Shown here: in pieces, positions 25,925 through 35,802 of the stretch
Layout: every line of letters starts with the position of its first letter
Position numbering within the stretch: position 1 is the first letter of the stretch
DNA from: JACDBZ01 sp036262075
Lineage (GTDB): Bacteria; Chloroflexota; Limnocylindria; QHBO01
DNA: 64,000 bases
Reading direction: 5' to 3'
Assembly (NCBI GenBank): GCA_036262075.1
Contig: DATAJO010000038.1
Coordinates: 1-64,000, forward strand
Position numbers and translations under genes: made by a program
The notes under the pieces: generated by a model
The model's database searches: none
Seen by the model: the letters and a program-made list of their open reading frames with translations, nothing else
Told to the model about the DNA's origin: nothing

Positions 25925-26332
25925 ATGGAGTTCATCCGCGAAGCCATCGAGTGGGTGTCGTCCGAGCCGCTGACCTGGCTGGCCGGCATCTTCCCCTACC
26001 TCCTCATCGGGCTCGTCGGGCTCTACCTGCTGTGGCTGCTCATCGGCTACCTGCGCGTCAGCCAGGTCGGCCTGCGCGAGATGTACGGCGTGCAGCAGGC
26101 CGTCGCGCTGCCGAGGCGTGAGGAGGACGCCCTGCCGGAGGCCCCACGCGGCCTCCCGTACTGCCCGCACGATGGGCTCCAGTACCCGCTCGGCGCCCGC
26201 TTCTGCACCGCCTGCGAGCGTGACCTCGTGCTCGACTGCGCGACGTGCGGGGCAACTCAGCTGGCCTCGGCGACGTCCTGCTACCGCTGCGGGACCCCGA
26301 CCGGCGTCACCGGCGGCCTGCTGACCGCCTGA
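25925..26332 (+). CDS. Membrane-anchored zinc-ribbon protein
   Basis: The 135-residue protein has an amphipathic N-terminus, one or two transmembrane segments (about 17-43) and a cytoplasmic double zinc ribbon. Cysteine pairs are CPHDG, CTAC, CATC and CYRC, spaced as in rubredoxin-like treble ribbons. I do not recognise a function. It may be the first gene of a run with the cytochrome assembly-like gene, which starts 52 bp downstream. Confidence 0.7.
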   Translation: MEFIREAIEWVSSEPLTWLAGIFPYLLIGLVGLYLLWLLIGYLRVSQVGLREMYGVQQAVALPRREEDALPEAPRGLPYCPHDGLQYPLGARFCTACERDLVLDCATCGATQLASATSCYRCGTPTGVTGGLLTA

Positions 26333-26343
26333 CGCGGTTCGCC

Positions 26344-26365
26344 GGGTCGGGCTCCGCCCGAACCC
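26344..26365 (+). terminator. Weak intercistronic hairpin
   Basis: GGGTCGGGC and GCCCGAACCC can pair with a one-base bulge around a TCC loop in the 52-bp gap between the zinc-ribbon and CcsA-like genes. This is probably an attenuator at most. Confidence 0.35.
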
Positions 26366-26384
26366 GAACGCCCGGGAGCACGCC

Positions 26385-27254
26385 GTGACCCCGATCACCA
26401 TCCTCCTCCTCGGCTCCCTGGTCGTCCTCCTCGCGACGGCGACGGCCGGGATCGCCCTCGCCGTGGTCGTGCCACGTCCCGCACCCCTGCCCGCGACCGG
26501 CCCGTCGCTCTCGCCGGAAGCCGATGCCCCGCGACGCGGCGCGCGATGGATGCTCGGCGCGGTGGCGCTCGCCTTCGTCCTGCTCGTCGTGGCGGTCGCC
26601 TGGCGCACGATCCTCGTCGGCCACGCCCCGTGGTCGAACCTCCACGAGTTCAGCATCGCCTTCGCCGCCGCGCTGCTCGGCAGCTACCTGGCCGTGGCGC
26701 GCACGACGCCGATCGCCGGGCTGGCGCCCGTCGTCGCGCTCCTCGGCGCCGCGCTGCTCGGCGTCGCGATCGCCCTCCCCGATCGGATCGACCCGCTCGT
26801 CCCCGCGCTCCAGCAGCCGCTGCTCCTCACCGTTCACGTCGGGACGGCCGTCGGGGCCTACGCGCTGGCGGGGGTCGCGTTCGCGGCGGCGGCCGCCGAG
26901 ATCGGCCAGCGCGCTGCCGGCGATCGGATCGGCCTGCTGCCGTCGGCCTCGGTGGCGCGCGCGGTCGGGCATCGCGCCGTGCTGCTGGCCTTCCCGGTGC
27001 TGACGGTCGCGATCGTCCTCGGCGCGGTGTGGGCCAACCTCGCCTGGCGCGCACCGTGGAGCAACGACCCCAAGGAGCTCGCCGCGGCGGCGACCTGGGT
27101 CGTGTTCGGCGCCTACCTCCACGTCGCGGGCCGCCGCGACCGGTGGTCCGCCGCCGCGCCCTGGCTCATCGTCCTGGGCTTCGCCGCGGTCCTGTTCACC
27201 TACATCGGCGCCGGCCTGTTCATCGTCGGCGAGCACTCGTACGGGCAGCCGTAG
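26385..27254 (+). CDS. CcsA/CcmC-family cytochrome c assembly protein
   Basis: The 289-residue polytopic membrane protein has about eight hydrophobic segments. The tryptophan-rich motif of haem-handling proteins appears as VWANLAWRAPWSNDPKE near residues 210-226, and PWSNLHEF is near 88-95. These fit the CcsA (system II) or CcmC/CcmF group, which passes haem to apocytochrome c outside the membrane. The motif normally reads WSWDPKE, so the second Trp is Asn here. No CcsB/ResB partner gene is adjacent. The start is a GTG. Confidence 0.8.
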   Translation: MTPITILLLGSLVVLLATATAGIALAVVVPRPAPLPATGPSLSPEADAPRRGARWMLGAVALAFVLLVVAVAWRTILVGHAPWSNLHEFSIAFAAALLGSYLAVARTTPIAGLAPVVALLGAALLGVAIALPDRIDPLVPALQQPLLLTVHVGTAVGAYALAGVAFAAAAAEIGQRAAGDRIGLLPSASVARAVGHRAVLLAFPVLTVAIVLGAVWANLAWRAPWSNDPKELAAAATWVVFGAYLHVAGRRDRWSAAAPWLIVLGFAAVLFTYIGAGLFIVGEHSYGQP

Positions 27255-27268
27255 GAGCCACCGGACCG

Positions 27269-27679
27269 ATGGAGACGCGTGAGCTCACGATCCAGACCGG
27301 CCGCCAGCCGGCCCTCGCCGACCTGACCGATGCCTGCGCGTCGTTCCTCCGCGACGTCGCCGCCACCGACGGCCTGCTCACCGTCTTCGTGCCGCACGCC
27401 ACGGCCGGGATCGTCGTCGTCGAGCTCGGCGCTGGCTCGGACGCCGACCTGCTCGCGACGCTCGACCGGCTCCTGCCGCGCGACGACCGCTGGCGCCACC
27501 GCCACGGCTCACCGGGCCACGGGGCCGATCACGTGCTGCCGCTGCTGGCGTCTCCCTCGCTCACCGTCCCCGTCGTGGGTGGTCGCATGACGCTCGGCAC
27601 CTGGCAGTCGATCGCGCTGCTCGACCCGAACCGCGACAACCCGCGCCGGACGGTGATCCTCTGCTTCCTCGCCGGCTAG
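27269..27679 (+). CDS. YjbQ (UPF0047) family protein
   Basis: This 136-residue cytoplasmic protein belongs to the YjbQ/UPF0047 family. Characteristic segments are FVPHATAGIVVVE, HGSPGHGADHVLP (metal-binding His residues) and LGTWQSIALLD. Some members have weak thiamine-phosphate synthase activity; the physiological role is uncertain. TAGGAG lies about 12 nt before the ATG and the gene follows the CcsA-like gene by 14 bp, so they are probably co-transcribed. Confidence 0.85.
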   Translation: METRELTIQTGRQPALADLTDACASFLRDVAATDGLLTVFVPHATAGIVVVELGAGSDADLLATLDRLLPRDDRWRHRHGSPGHGADHVLPLLASPSLTVPVVGGRMTLGTWQSIALLDPNRDNPRRTVILCFLAG

Positions 27680-27699
27680 GCCGTTCCGGGGGCCGTCGT

Positions 27700-29745
<2,046 letters not shown>

Positions 29746-29831
29746 GCGGTCAGTGTCGCATGCGGGGCCGTCTGGCACGAGGCGCGGCCCCCGCGCCGGC
29801 CACGTGACCGGTGTGGATCGAGCCCGAAGAT

Positions 29832-31757
29832 CTAGCCGGGCTGCGCCGCGAGGCCCTCCATGCCGAACTGCTCGGCCGAGAGCCGGGCGTAGAGGCCGCC
29901 CTGGCGGATGAGCTCGGCGTGCGTGCCACGCTCGACGATGCGGCCGCGCTGCATGACGAGGATCTGGTCGGCCCGCAGGATCGTCGAGAGGCGATGCGCG
30001 ATGGCGATCGTCGTGCGGCCCTCCATGAGCCGCGTGAGCGCCGCCTGGATCAGCCGCTCCGACACGGTGTCGAGCGCCGAGGTGGCCTCGTCGAGGATGA
30101 GGATGCGCGGGTCCTTCAACAGCACCCGGGCGATGGCGACGCGCTGCTTCTCGCCGCCCGACAGCTTGTACCCGCGCTCGCCGACGACGGTGTCGTAGCC
30201 CTCGGGCAGCTCGAGGATGCGGTCGTGGATCGCGGCCGCGCGCGCGGCCTCCTCGATCTCGGCCATGGTCGCATCGGGCTTCGCGTAGCGCAGGTTGGCG
30301 AGGATGGTGTCGTGGAACAGGTACGTCTCCTGGGTCACGAAGCCGATGATGCGCCCGAGCGACAGGAGCGAGATGCGGCGCACGTCGATGCCGTCGATCG
30401 AGACCGAGCCGGAGTCGACGTCGTAGAGCCGCGGGATGAGGTACGTGGTCGTCGTCTTCCCGCTCCCCGACGGCCCGACGAGCGCGACGAGCTCACCGGG
30501 GCGGGCGGTGAAGTCGATGTCCTCGAGGGCGAAGGGCTGGACGGTGGTCGGCACGGCGCGTCCCTCCGCCTCGGCCTCGGCCGCCTCATCCGCCACCTCG
30601 ACCTGGGCCGGCGCCACCGGGTAGCGGAACCAGACGTGGTCGAAGCGGACCTCGCCGCGCACCGTGGCCGGGTCGAGCACGACGGCATCGGGCGGATCCT
30701 TGATATCGGGCTCCATCTCGAGGTACTCGAAGATCCGGTCGAACAGCGCGAGCGCGCCCTGGATCTCGACCTGGACGTTGAGCAGCTGGCCGAGGGGGAA
30801 GAACAGGCGCGACTGGAGCGTCGTGAACGCGACGATCGTGCCGATCGAGACGCTCGTATCGCCGCCGATGATCAGGACGCCGGCCACGAGGTACACGAAG
30901 GCCGGCATGATGCTGAAGAACGTGCCGATCAGCGCGAAGAACCAGCGGCCGATCATCTGGCCGCGGATCTGGAGGTCGCCGAGGCGCCGCGACTCCCGCG
31001 CGAATCGGTCGATCGAGGCCTCCTGCTGGCCGAACGTCTTGCTGAGCAGGATCCCCGACACGCTGAGCGACTCCTCGGTGATGGCGCTCACCTCGGCCAG
31101 CGAGCGCTGGGTGAGAGTCGACACCTCGCGCCGCACCTTGCCGACGCGGTAGGTGATGTAGGCGAAGACCGGCAGCAGGCCGAGGCTGAGCAGGGTGAGC
31201 CGCCAGTCGAGGATCCACATCGCGATCACGGTCGTGGCGACCGTGGCGAAGTTGCTGAGCAGCGACGCGGCCGTATCGGTGACGACCGACTGGACGCCGC
31301 CGACGTCGTTGCTGATCCGGCTCTGGATCTCGCCGGTCCGCGTCTCGGTGAAGAAGCGCAGCGGCATCCACTGCAGATGCCGATACAGCGCGAGGCGCAG
31401 GTCGTCCATGACCCGCTGGCCGACGACGTTCGACAGGTAGCTCTGCCAGACGCCGATCGCGCTCGTCACGATCGGCAGCACGATCATCAGCCCCGCCTGG
31501 AGGTACAGGAGCTCGAGGTCCTGCGGCCCGGTCAGGTTGTCGATGATCAGCTTCAGCAGGATCGGGTTGACGACGCCGATGCTGACCGTGATGAGGATGA
31601 GGACGGCGATGAACGCCAGCCGTCCGCGATAGGGGGCGAAGAATCCGGCGATGTGCCGCAGCGTGCGACCCTCGCTGCCGGGGCGACGGGTCAGGTCGGG
31701 CTCGGGCCGGCCGAATCGGCCCCAGCCTCCGCCTCCCCCGCCGCCGCGACGGGTCAT
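29832..31757 (-). CDS. ABC exporter with fused permease and ATPase
   Basis: The 641-residue half-transporter has a glycine-rich N-terminus (MTRRGGGGGGGWGRF), six transmembrane helices (about 35-330) and an ATPase domain. ATPase motifs are Walker A GPSGSGKTTT, signature KLSGGEKQRVAIAR, Walker B ILILDEATSALD and the H-loop AHRLS. An acidic insert of about 20 residues (EVADEAAEAEAEG) sits between beta strands before Walker A. It probably works as a homodimer exporting lipids, peptides or drugs; the substrate is unknown. Its ATG overlaps the stop of the PIG-L gene (ATGA). Confidence 0.9.
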   Translation of the reverse strand: MTRRGGGGGGGWGRFGRPEPDLTRRPGSEGRTLRHIAGFFAPYRGRLAFIAVLILITVSIGVVNPILLKLIIDNLTGPQDLELLYLQAGLMIVLPIVTSAIGVWQSYLSNVVGQRVMDDLRLALYRHLQWMPLRFFTETRTGEIQSRISNDVGGVQSVVTDTAASLLSNFATVATTVIAMWILDWRLTLLSLGLLPVFAYITYRVGKVRREVSTLTQRSLAEVSAITEESLSVSGILLSKTFGQQEASIDRFARESRRLGDLQIRGQMIGRWFFALIGTFFSIMPAFVYLVAGVLIIGGDTSVSIGTIVAFTTLQSRLFFPLGQLLNVQVEIQGALALFDRIFEYLEMEPDIKDPPDAVVLDPATVRGEVRFDHVWFRYPVAPAQVEVADEAAEAEAEGRAVPTTVQPFALEDIDFTARPGELVALVGPSGSGKTTTTYLIPRLYDVDSGSVSIDGIDVRRISLLSLGRIIGFVTQETYLFHDTILANLRYAKPDATMAEIEEAARAAAIHDRILELPEGYDTVVGERGYKLSGGEKQRVAIARVLLKDPRILILDEATSALDTVSERLIQAALTRLMEGRTTIAIAHRLSTILRADQILVMQRGRIVERGTHAELIRQGGLYARLSAEQFGMEGLAAQPG

Positions 31758-32482
31758 TCGATGACGATCGAGAGGAACGCCTGGGCCATGCCGATGCCCT
31801 GCGGCTCGCCGACCAGCCGCGCCCGCTCGCGCATCCGCTCCTCCACCTCGCCCGGCTCCACCTGGCTGGTGTGCGCCAGGATCGACTCCAGGCCGAGGTC
31901 GAACGTCTCGGCCACGTCGACCCACAGGTTGGGCTCCTCGACGCCGGTGAGGAGGACCTGGCGCACCTTCCACGGCTCGAGGTGCTCCTCGGTCCACAGC
32001 TCGGGGAAGTTCAGGTGGTCGCGCGCCGCCGGATAGACCGCGGCCAGCGTCGCCTCGCCGGTGGCGAGGTGGTCGGGATGGCCGATGAACGGGTTGAAGT
32101 CGAGCCGGCGCTGCGGGTTCTGGGTGATGACGAGGTCCGGCCGATAGCGACGGATCTGGCGCGTGATATCCCGGCGCAGGTCGAGCGAGGGCGTGAGGTA
32201 GCCGTCGGGATAGCCGAGGTGGACGATATCCGTCACGCCGAGAATGTCGGCCGCGGCACGCTGCTCGGCCATCCGGGTGGCGGCGAGCTCCTCCGGGCGC
32301 ACGTCCGGGTCATCGGTGCCCTTCGACCCGTCGGTCGTCACGACGTAGTCGACGCGCGCGCCGGCCGCGGTCAGGGCGGCGATCGTCGGCCCGGCGCCGA
32401 ACTCGGCGTCATCGGGATGGCTGATCACGACGAGCACGCGCTCGAGGGGTGAGACGAGGTCGTGGCGCTCCAGGGGGCTCAT
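31754..32482 (-). CDS. PIG-L/LmbE deacetylase (canonical motif)
   Basis: The 242-residue protein has the PIG-L metal motif VISHPDDAEFGAG near the N-terminus, DGSKGTDD (as in LmbE homologues), the PDLVITQNP strand and HPDHLATG with the third metal ligand. Known family substrates include N-acetylglucosaminyl conjugates of mycothiol and bacillithiol precursors. It is translationally coupled to the ABC exporter, so product export is conceivable. I chose the ATG at 32482 because TAGCAT lies 7 nt upstream. MDAMSP at 32491 is an alternative. Confidence 0.85.
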   Translation of the reverse strand: MSPLERHDLVSPLERVLVVISHPDDAEFGAGPTIAALTAAGARVDYVVTTDGSKGTDDPDVRPEELAATRMAEQRAAADILGVTDIVHLGYPDGYLTPSLDLRRDITRQIRRYRPDLVITQNPQRRLDFNPFIGHPDHLATGEATLAAVYPAARDHLNFPELWTEEHLEPWKVRQVLLTGVEEPNLWVDVAETFDLGLESILAHTSQVEPGEVEERMRERARLVGEPQGIGMAQAFLSIVIE

Positions 32483-32489
32483 GGCATCC

Positions 32490-32495
32490 ATGCTA
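32490..32495 (-). promoter_or_regulatory. -10 box of the second PIG-L gene
   Basis: TAGCAT on the minus strand lies 7 nt before the ATG at 32482. It overlaps the alternative upstream ATG. Confidence 0.4.
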
Positions 32496-32541
32496 CCCGC
32501 ATCGGCGACGGCGGTTCGTTGACCCCTCGGGTGGCGGCCCG

Positions 32542-32560
32542 CATACTGCCCTCCAGTATG
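32542..32560. promoter_or_regulatory. Palindromic operator over the csoR-like start
   Basis: CATACTG at 32542-32548 and CAGTATG at 32554-32560 form a perfect 7-bp inverted repeat with a 5-nt centre. The ATG of the repressor gene is the last three bases. The core TACT-N7-AGTA has the layout of RcnR/CsoR-family operators, which use TACT/AGTA ends around a G/C tract. CATACT may also serve as the -10 box, so binding would block both transcription and translation. Confidence 0.6.
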
Positions 32561-32905
32561 GCGACGACCGACGACGCGCACGAGCGGGGCGCCCATTTCC
32601 GGCACAGCTACACGAAGGACCGCAGGGACCTCGTCACTCGGCTGCGCCGCATCGAGGGCCAGGCGCGCGGCATCCAGCGCCTGGTCGAGGAGGAGGCCTA
32701 CTGCCTCGACGTCCTCCAGCAGGTCGAGGCCATGACCGCGGCAGCGGACGAGGTCGCGCTGCTGCTGCTCGAGGACCATATCGACGGCTGCCTGGCCCAT
32801 GCCATCGAGTCGGGCCAGGGCCAGCCCTACGTCGAGGAGGTGATGGCCGTCGTGCGTCGCGCGATGGGCCGCCGTGGTCCGCGACGGGCGGCGCGCGCCG
32901 GCTGA
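32558..32905 (+). CDS. CsoR/RcnR-family metal-sensing repressor
   Basis: This 115-residue all-helical DUF156 protein senses metals or other thiophilic signals and releases DNA on binding. The C-H-C set of copper-type CsoR proteins is present: Cys49 (AYCLDVLQQV), His74 and Cys78 (LLEDHIDGCLAHAI). RLRRIEGQARGIQRL near residue 27 is the DNA-binding helix signature. No copper exporter or chaperone gene is adjacent, so its target lies elsewhere or it regulates only itself through the operator on its start codon. The mRNA is probably leaderless. Confidence 0.9.
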   Translation: MATTDDAHERGAHFRHSYTKDRRDLVTRLRRIEGQARGIQRLVEEEAYCLDVLQQVEAMTAAADEVALLLLEDHIDGCLAHAIESGQGQPYVEEVMAVVRRAMGRRGPRRAARAG

Positions 32906-32933
32906 CGCCCGGGCACCGACCGCGCAGGAAAAG

Positions 32934-32966
32934 CGGGAGTGCCGCAGGGGGGAACCACGGCACTCC
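32934..32966. terminator. Hairpin between convergent genes
   Basis: GGGAGTGCCG at 32934-32943 pairs perfectly with CGGCACTCCC at 32957-32966 around a 13-nt loop. It lies between the convergent csoR-like gene and the methyltransferase-like gene, and probably terminates both. Confidence 0.65.
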
Positions 32967-33024
32967 CGGGTGAGAATACGCGCGGCGAATCAAGCGAGCA
33001 AGCGATTTTCGGCTCGCCGATGCG

Positions 33025-35799
33025 CTATTCGCCGAACATCGTGAGCTGCTCGCCGCCACGCTCGATGAGCGGGTCGAGGCCGAGGACCGGCTCGAGCCAC
33101 TCGAGGCGGGCGCCGGGCCGCGCCGCGAGCGTGTCGAGGTGCTGCCACTTCAGGACGTGCCAGTTCTGGCGCTCGATCTCGGCACGCAGCCAGGGCGAGC
33201 GTGACAGCTTCAGTCGCAGGAGCTCGGCGCGCTCGGCGGGGATGACGAGGAAGCGGGCCTGCTGCTCCCCGACCGGGATGGCGCGGCCGCGGTCGAGAAC
33301 CGCCTCGCCGACCATCGCCGTCCACTCGACCTCGAACAGGAAGGCGAGTCGCCCGCGGACGTACCACAGCGCGTCGACCGCCCCGAGCGCCTCGGCCGGG
33401 GCGCGCACGACGAGCGGCAGGTAGACGCGGCGCTCCTCGTCGGTGAGCGTGTCCACGAGCGGTGCGCCCTCGTGCGGCCGATCGTGCTCGCGCGCGGCGA
33501 TCCAGGTCCGCAGCCCGAGCCGGTGACCGTAGTCGACGAGGGTGGCCAGGACGCGCGCGTGATCGGCCGATCGGGCGGCCAGCTCGTCGCCGGTGGCGAT
33601 CCCGCCGCGCTCGCCGGGGATGGCATACGACTCGAGGCAGGCGCGCACGAGCTCCTCGTCGGGCGCCTGGAGGCCGGGGAAGAGCCGGTGGATGCGGTCG
33701 AAGAACGCCTCCTCGTCGATCGAGCCGGCGGTCGACAGGACCGACCACGTCGCCCACTCGACCCGATCGGCGAGCGGACGCTCGGCGAGCTCGGGGTTGC
33801 GCAGCCACCACATCGGCCGGCGTTCGTCGCCGATGCGGACGAGGGTCGGATGGTCGTCGCGCCACAGCTCCTCGTGGACGAGGCTGGCGATGAGCGCCGG
33901 ACCCCCGCCGTCGATGCGGTCGCCGGGCCCCTCGTCGCTGCCGCGCGTGTGCGCCAGGCGCGCCAGCAGCCCGGTCCGGGCGAGGTCGTCGACGATGGCC
34001 GCCACGATGCGGGTCAGGCCGGCGGGCTCGCCCCGATCGCGGAGCAGCGCGCCGGCCGCACGGTCGATGGCCGCGGCGAGCTCCGGGTAGGTGAGATGGC
34101 CGCCCTCGGCGCCGAGCCGCAGCGGCCCGGCACGCACCGCCTCGCGCAGGCGGTCCTCGCCCGATCGACGGCGGAGGTGGAGCACGATCCCGTCGCCCGA
34201 GCGCGCCGACTCGCGATGGATCACGTCGACGAGCTCGAGCCCGGCGGCCGTGGCGGCCAGCGCGACCGTGAGGAGCCGCTCGGGATCCCCGTCGTCGAGC
34301 AGGAGGCTGCACCAGCCACCCGGCTTGAGCGCGCCCGCCGCCGAGGTGAGGCCGTGGCGCAGGGCGGTGGCCTCGACGCCGTCGGCGTGGCCGCCGCCGA
34401 AGATCGGCTCCAGGCGCAGCGTCTCGGCCGCCTCGCGGCCGAGGACCCAGGCCGTGGCGAGGTACTCGAACGACAGCTCGTCGATCGTCGGCTGCGGGCG
34501 GAGGGCGCTGAGCACGAAGTCGACCCCGTCGGCCGGGACGTACTGCCCGACCACCGCGGGCCGGCTGCGGAGCCACAGGACGTTGGCGGCGCCGATGCCG
34601 CCGAGCTCCCCGAAGTCGCCGGCGAAGCGCGTCTCGGCGCGGCCGCGGTCGGTGCGAGCGATCCCGTCACGCACCTCGAGGTACGCCTCCTCGAAGGCGC
34701 GCCACACGTTCAGCTCGCGCTGATGGCGGCTTGCCGGCTGGCGGACGTGGCCGCCGGCGATGCGGAGCGAGGCGACGCGGCCGGGATAGCCGTTCAGCCG
34801 GCTGGCGGGCAGGAGGCAGGCGGCCAGGGCGAGCCGCATGACGGCTGCCGTCGGCACGTCGCGGATCTCCGTGTCGATCTTCGCGCCGATGGCGTGGAGC
34901 GCGTACAGGTTGCGCGGCGTGTACAGGCCGAGCACCTCCTCGACGAGGTCGTCGCGGCCGTCGAGGACCGGGAAGCGCGCGCGGAGCTCGACGTACTGCG
35001 GGCTCTGGCGCAGCCCGTCGGCGGCCGCCACCGGCACGGGCTCCGGCCGCACGGTCGAGGCGTAGCGCGGGCCGCCGGTGGGCGGGTCGATCGAGGGTCG
35101 CGGCGGTGCCGGGGGCTCGCCGCCCTCGCCGAGCGGCACATCGGGCTCGCCGAGCGGCGCATCGGGCTCGCCGAGCGGCACATCGGGGTCCTCGAACGCC
35201 ACCGCGGGCTCCGGCACGGCATCGGGCTCAGCCTCGTCCGGCGGGACCTCGTGGCCCTCGATCCCGAGCTTGGCGAGGTCGACCTCGTCGACCGGCGCGA
35301 CCCGCTCCGACGGGCCGCCGAGGGCCGCCTCGCAGCCGGCGCAGCGGTAGATCTTGCGGCCGGGCGCGTCGGCATCTCGCGGCCAGATGAACTGGTCCAC
35401 GACGACCGGCCGCCGGCAGGCGGCGCAGCGCGAGGCGTACAGCTCCTCGATGTGCTGCCTGAGCGGCACGTCGATGCGGCGCGAGGCGGCCAGCTGGGCG
35501 AACGCGGCGTCGAGGACGGCGGTGTCGGGCGCCGCGAGGTACGCCACGGCGGCGAGCTGGGCGAACGGGCTGGCGTCGGCGGCGACGGCGCGCATGCCAT
35601 GCGCGATCGCGCGACGCGCGGTCCAGCCGGTGCCGGCCCAGGGATCGAGCACGGTGTCGCCCGCCGCCGCGAAGGCGCCGAGCTCGGCGTCGAGGAGGTT
35701 GTCCGCCGGTGCCGGGAGGTAGCGGTCGATGAACGAGGCGCCGGCGGAGGGCCGCGGAAGGACGACGTGCTGGAGCCGTGCCCGTTCCGCGTCGCTCAT
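33025..35799 (-). CDS. Degenerate DNA-methyltransferase-like protein with nuclease-like C-terminus
   Basis: The 924-residue protein begins with an adenine/cytosine-N4 methyltransferase fold. SAM-binding motif I is VLDPWAGTGWTARRA (about 50-64). A four-cysteine zinc ribbon (CAAC...CAGC, about 125-155) and an acidic Pro-rich linker with three 7-residue PDxPLGE repeats follow. Where motif IV (DPPY, NPPY or SPPY) should stand, the sequence reads LSALRPQPTIDELS, and no PPY motif occurs anywhere. A winged-helix-like region follows, and near residues 830-860 LAFLFEVEWTAMVGEAV resembles the core of a PD-(D/E)xK nuclease. A regulatory or DNA-binding protein that lost methylation is inferred. The gene follows a TPR gene by 3 bp. 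Confidence 0.55.
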   Translation of the reverse strand: MSDAERARLQHVVLPRPSAGASFIDRYLPAPADNLLDAELGAFAAAGDTVLDPWAGTGWTARRAIAHGMRAVAADASPFAQLAAVAYLAAPDTAVLDAAFAQLAASRRIDVPLRQHIEELYASRCAACRRPVVVDQFIWPRDADAPGRKIYRCAGCEAALGGPSERVAPVDEVDLAKLGIEGHEVPPDEAEPDAVPEPAVAFEDPDVPLGEPDAPLGEPDVPLGEGGEPPAPPRPSIDPPTGGPRYASTVRPEPVPVAAADGLRQSPQYVELRARFPVLDGRDDLVEEVLGLYTPRNLYALHAIGAKIDTEIRDVPTAAVMRLALAACLLPASRLNGYPGRVASLRIAGGHVRQPASRHQRELNVWRAFEEAYLEVRDGIARTDRGRAETRFAGDFGELGGIGAANVLWLRSRPAVVGQYVPADGVDFVLSALRPQPTIDELSFEYLATAWVLGREAAETLRLEPIFGGGHADGVEATALRHGLTSAAGALKPGGWCSLLLDDGDPERLLTVALAATAAGLELVDVIHRESARSGDGIVLHLRRRSGEDRLREAVRAGPLRLGAEGGHLTYPELAAAIDRAAGALLRDRGEPAGLTRIVAAIVDDLARTGLLARLAHTRGSDEGPGDRIDGGGPALIASLVHEELWRDDHPTLVRIGDERRPMWWLRNPELAERPLADRVEWATWSVLSTAGSIDEEAFFDRIHRLFPGLQAPDEELVRACLESYAIPGERGGIATGDELAARSADHARVLATLVDYGHRLGLRTWIAAREHDRPHEGAPLVDTLTDEERRVYLPLVVRAPAEALGAVDALWYVRGRLAFLFEVEWTAMVGEAVLDRGRAIPVGEQQARFLVIPAERAELLRLKLSRSPWLRAEIERQNWHVLKWQHLDTLAARPGARLEWLEPVLGLDPLIERGGEQLTMFGE
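35128..35190. repeat. In-frame 21-bp tandem repeat, three units
   Basis: Three 21-bp units encode the repeated heptapeptide PDxPLGE in the linker of the methyltransferase-like protein. The units are nearly identical at the nucleotide level, so the expansion is recent. Confidence 0.85.
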
Positions 35800-35802
35800 C
35801 CG

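Noticed and set aside
33025..35799. A complete restriction-modification or phage-defence island
   Set aside because: Only one protein has methyltransferase and nuclease-like regions. Neighbours are housekeeping genes (polX, TPR protein, csoR-like), and there is no integrase, toxin-antitoxin or other defence gene.
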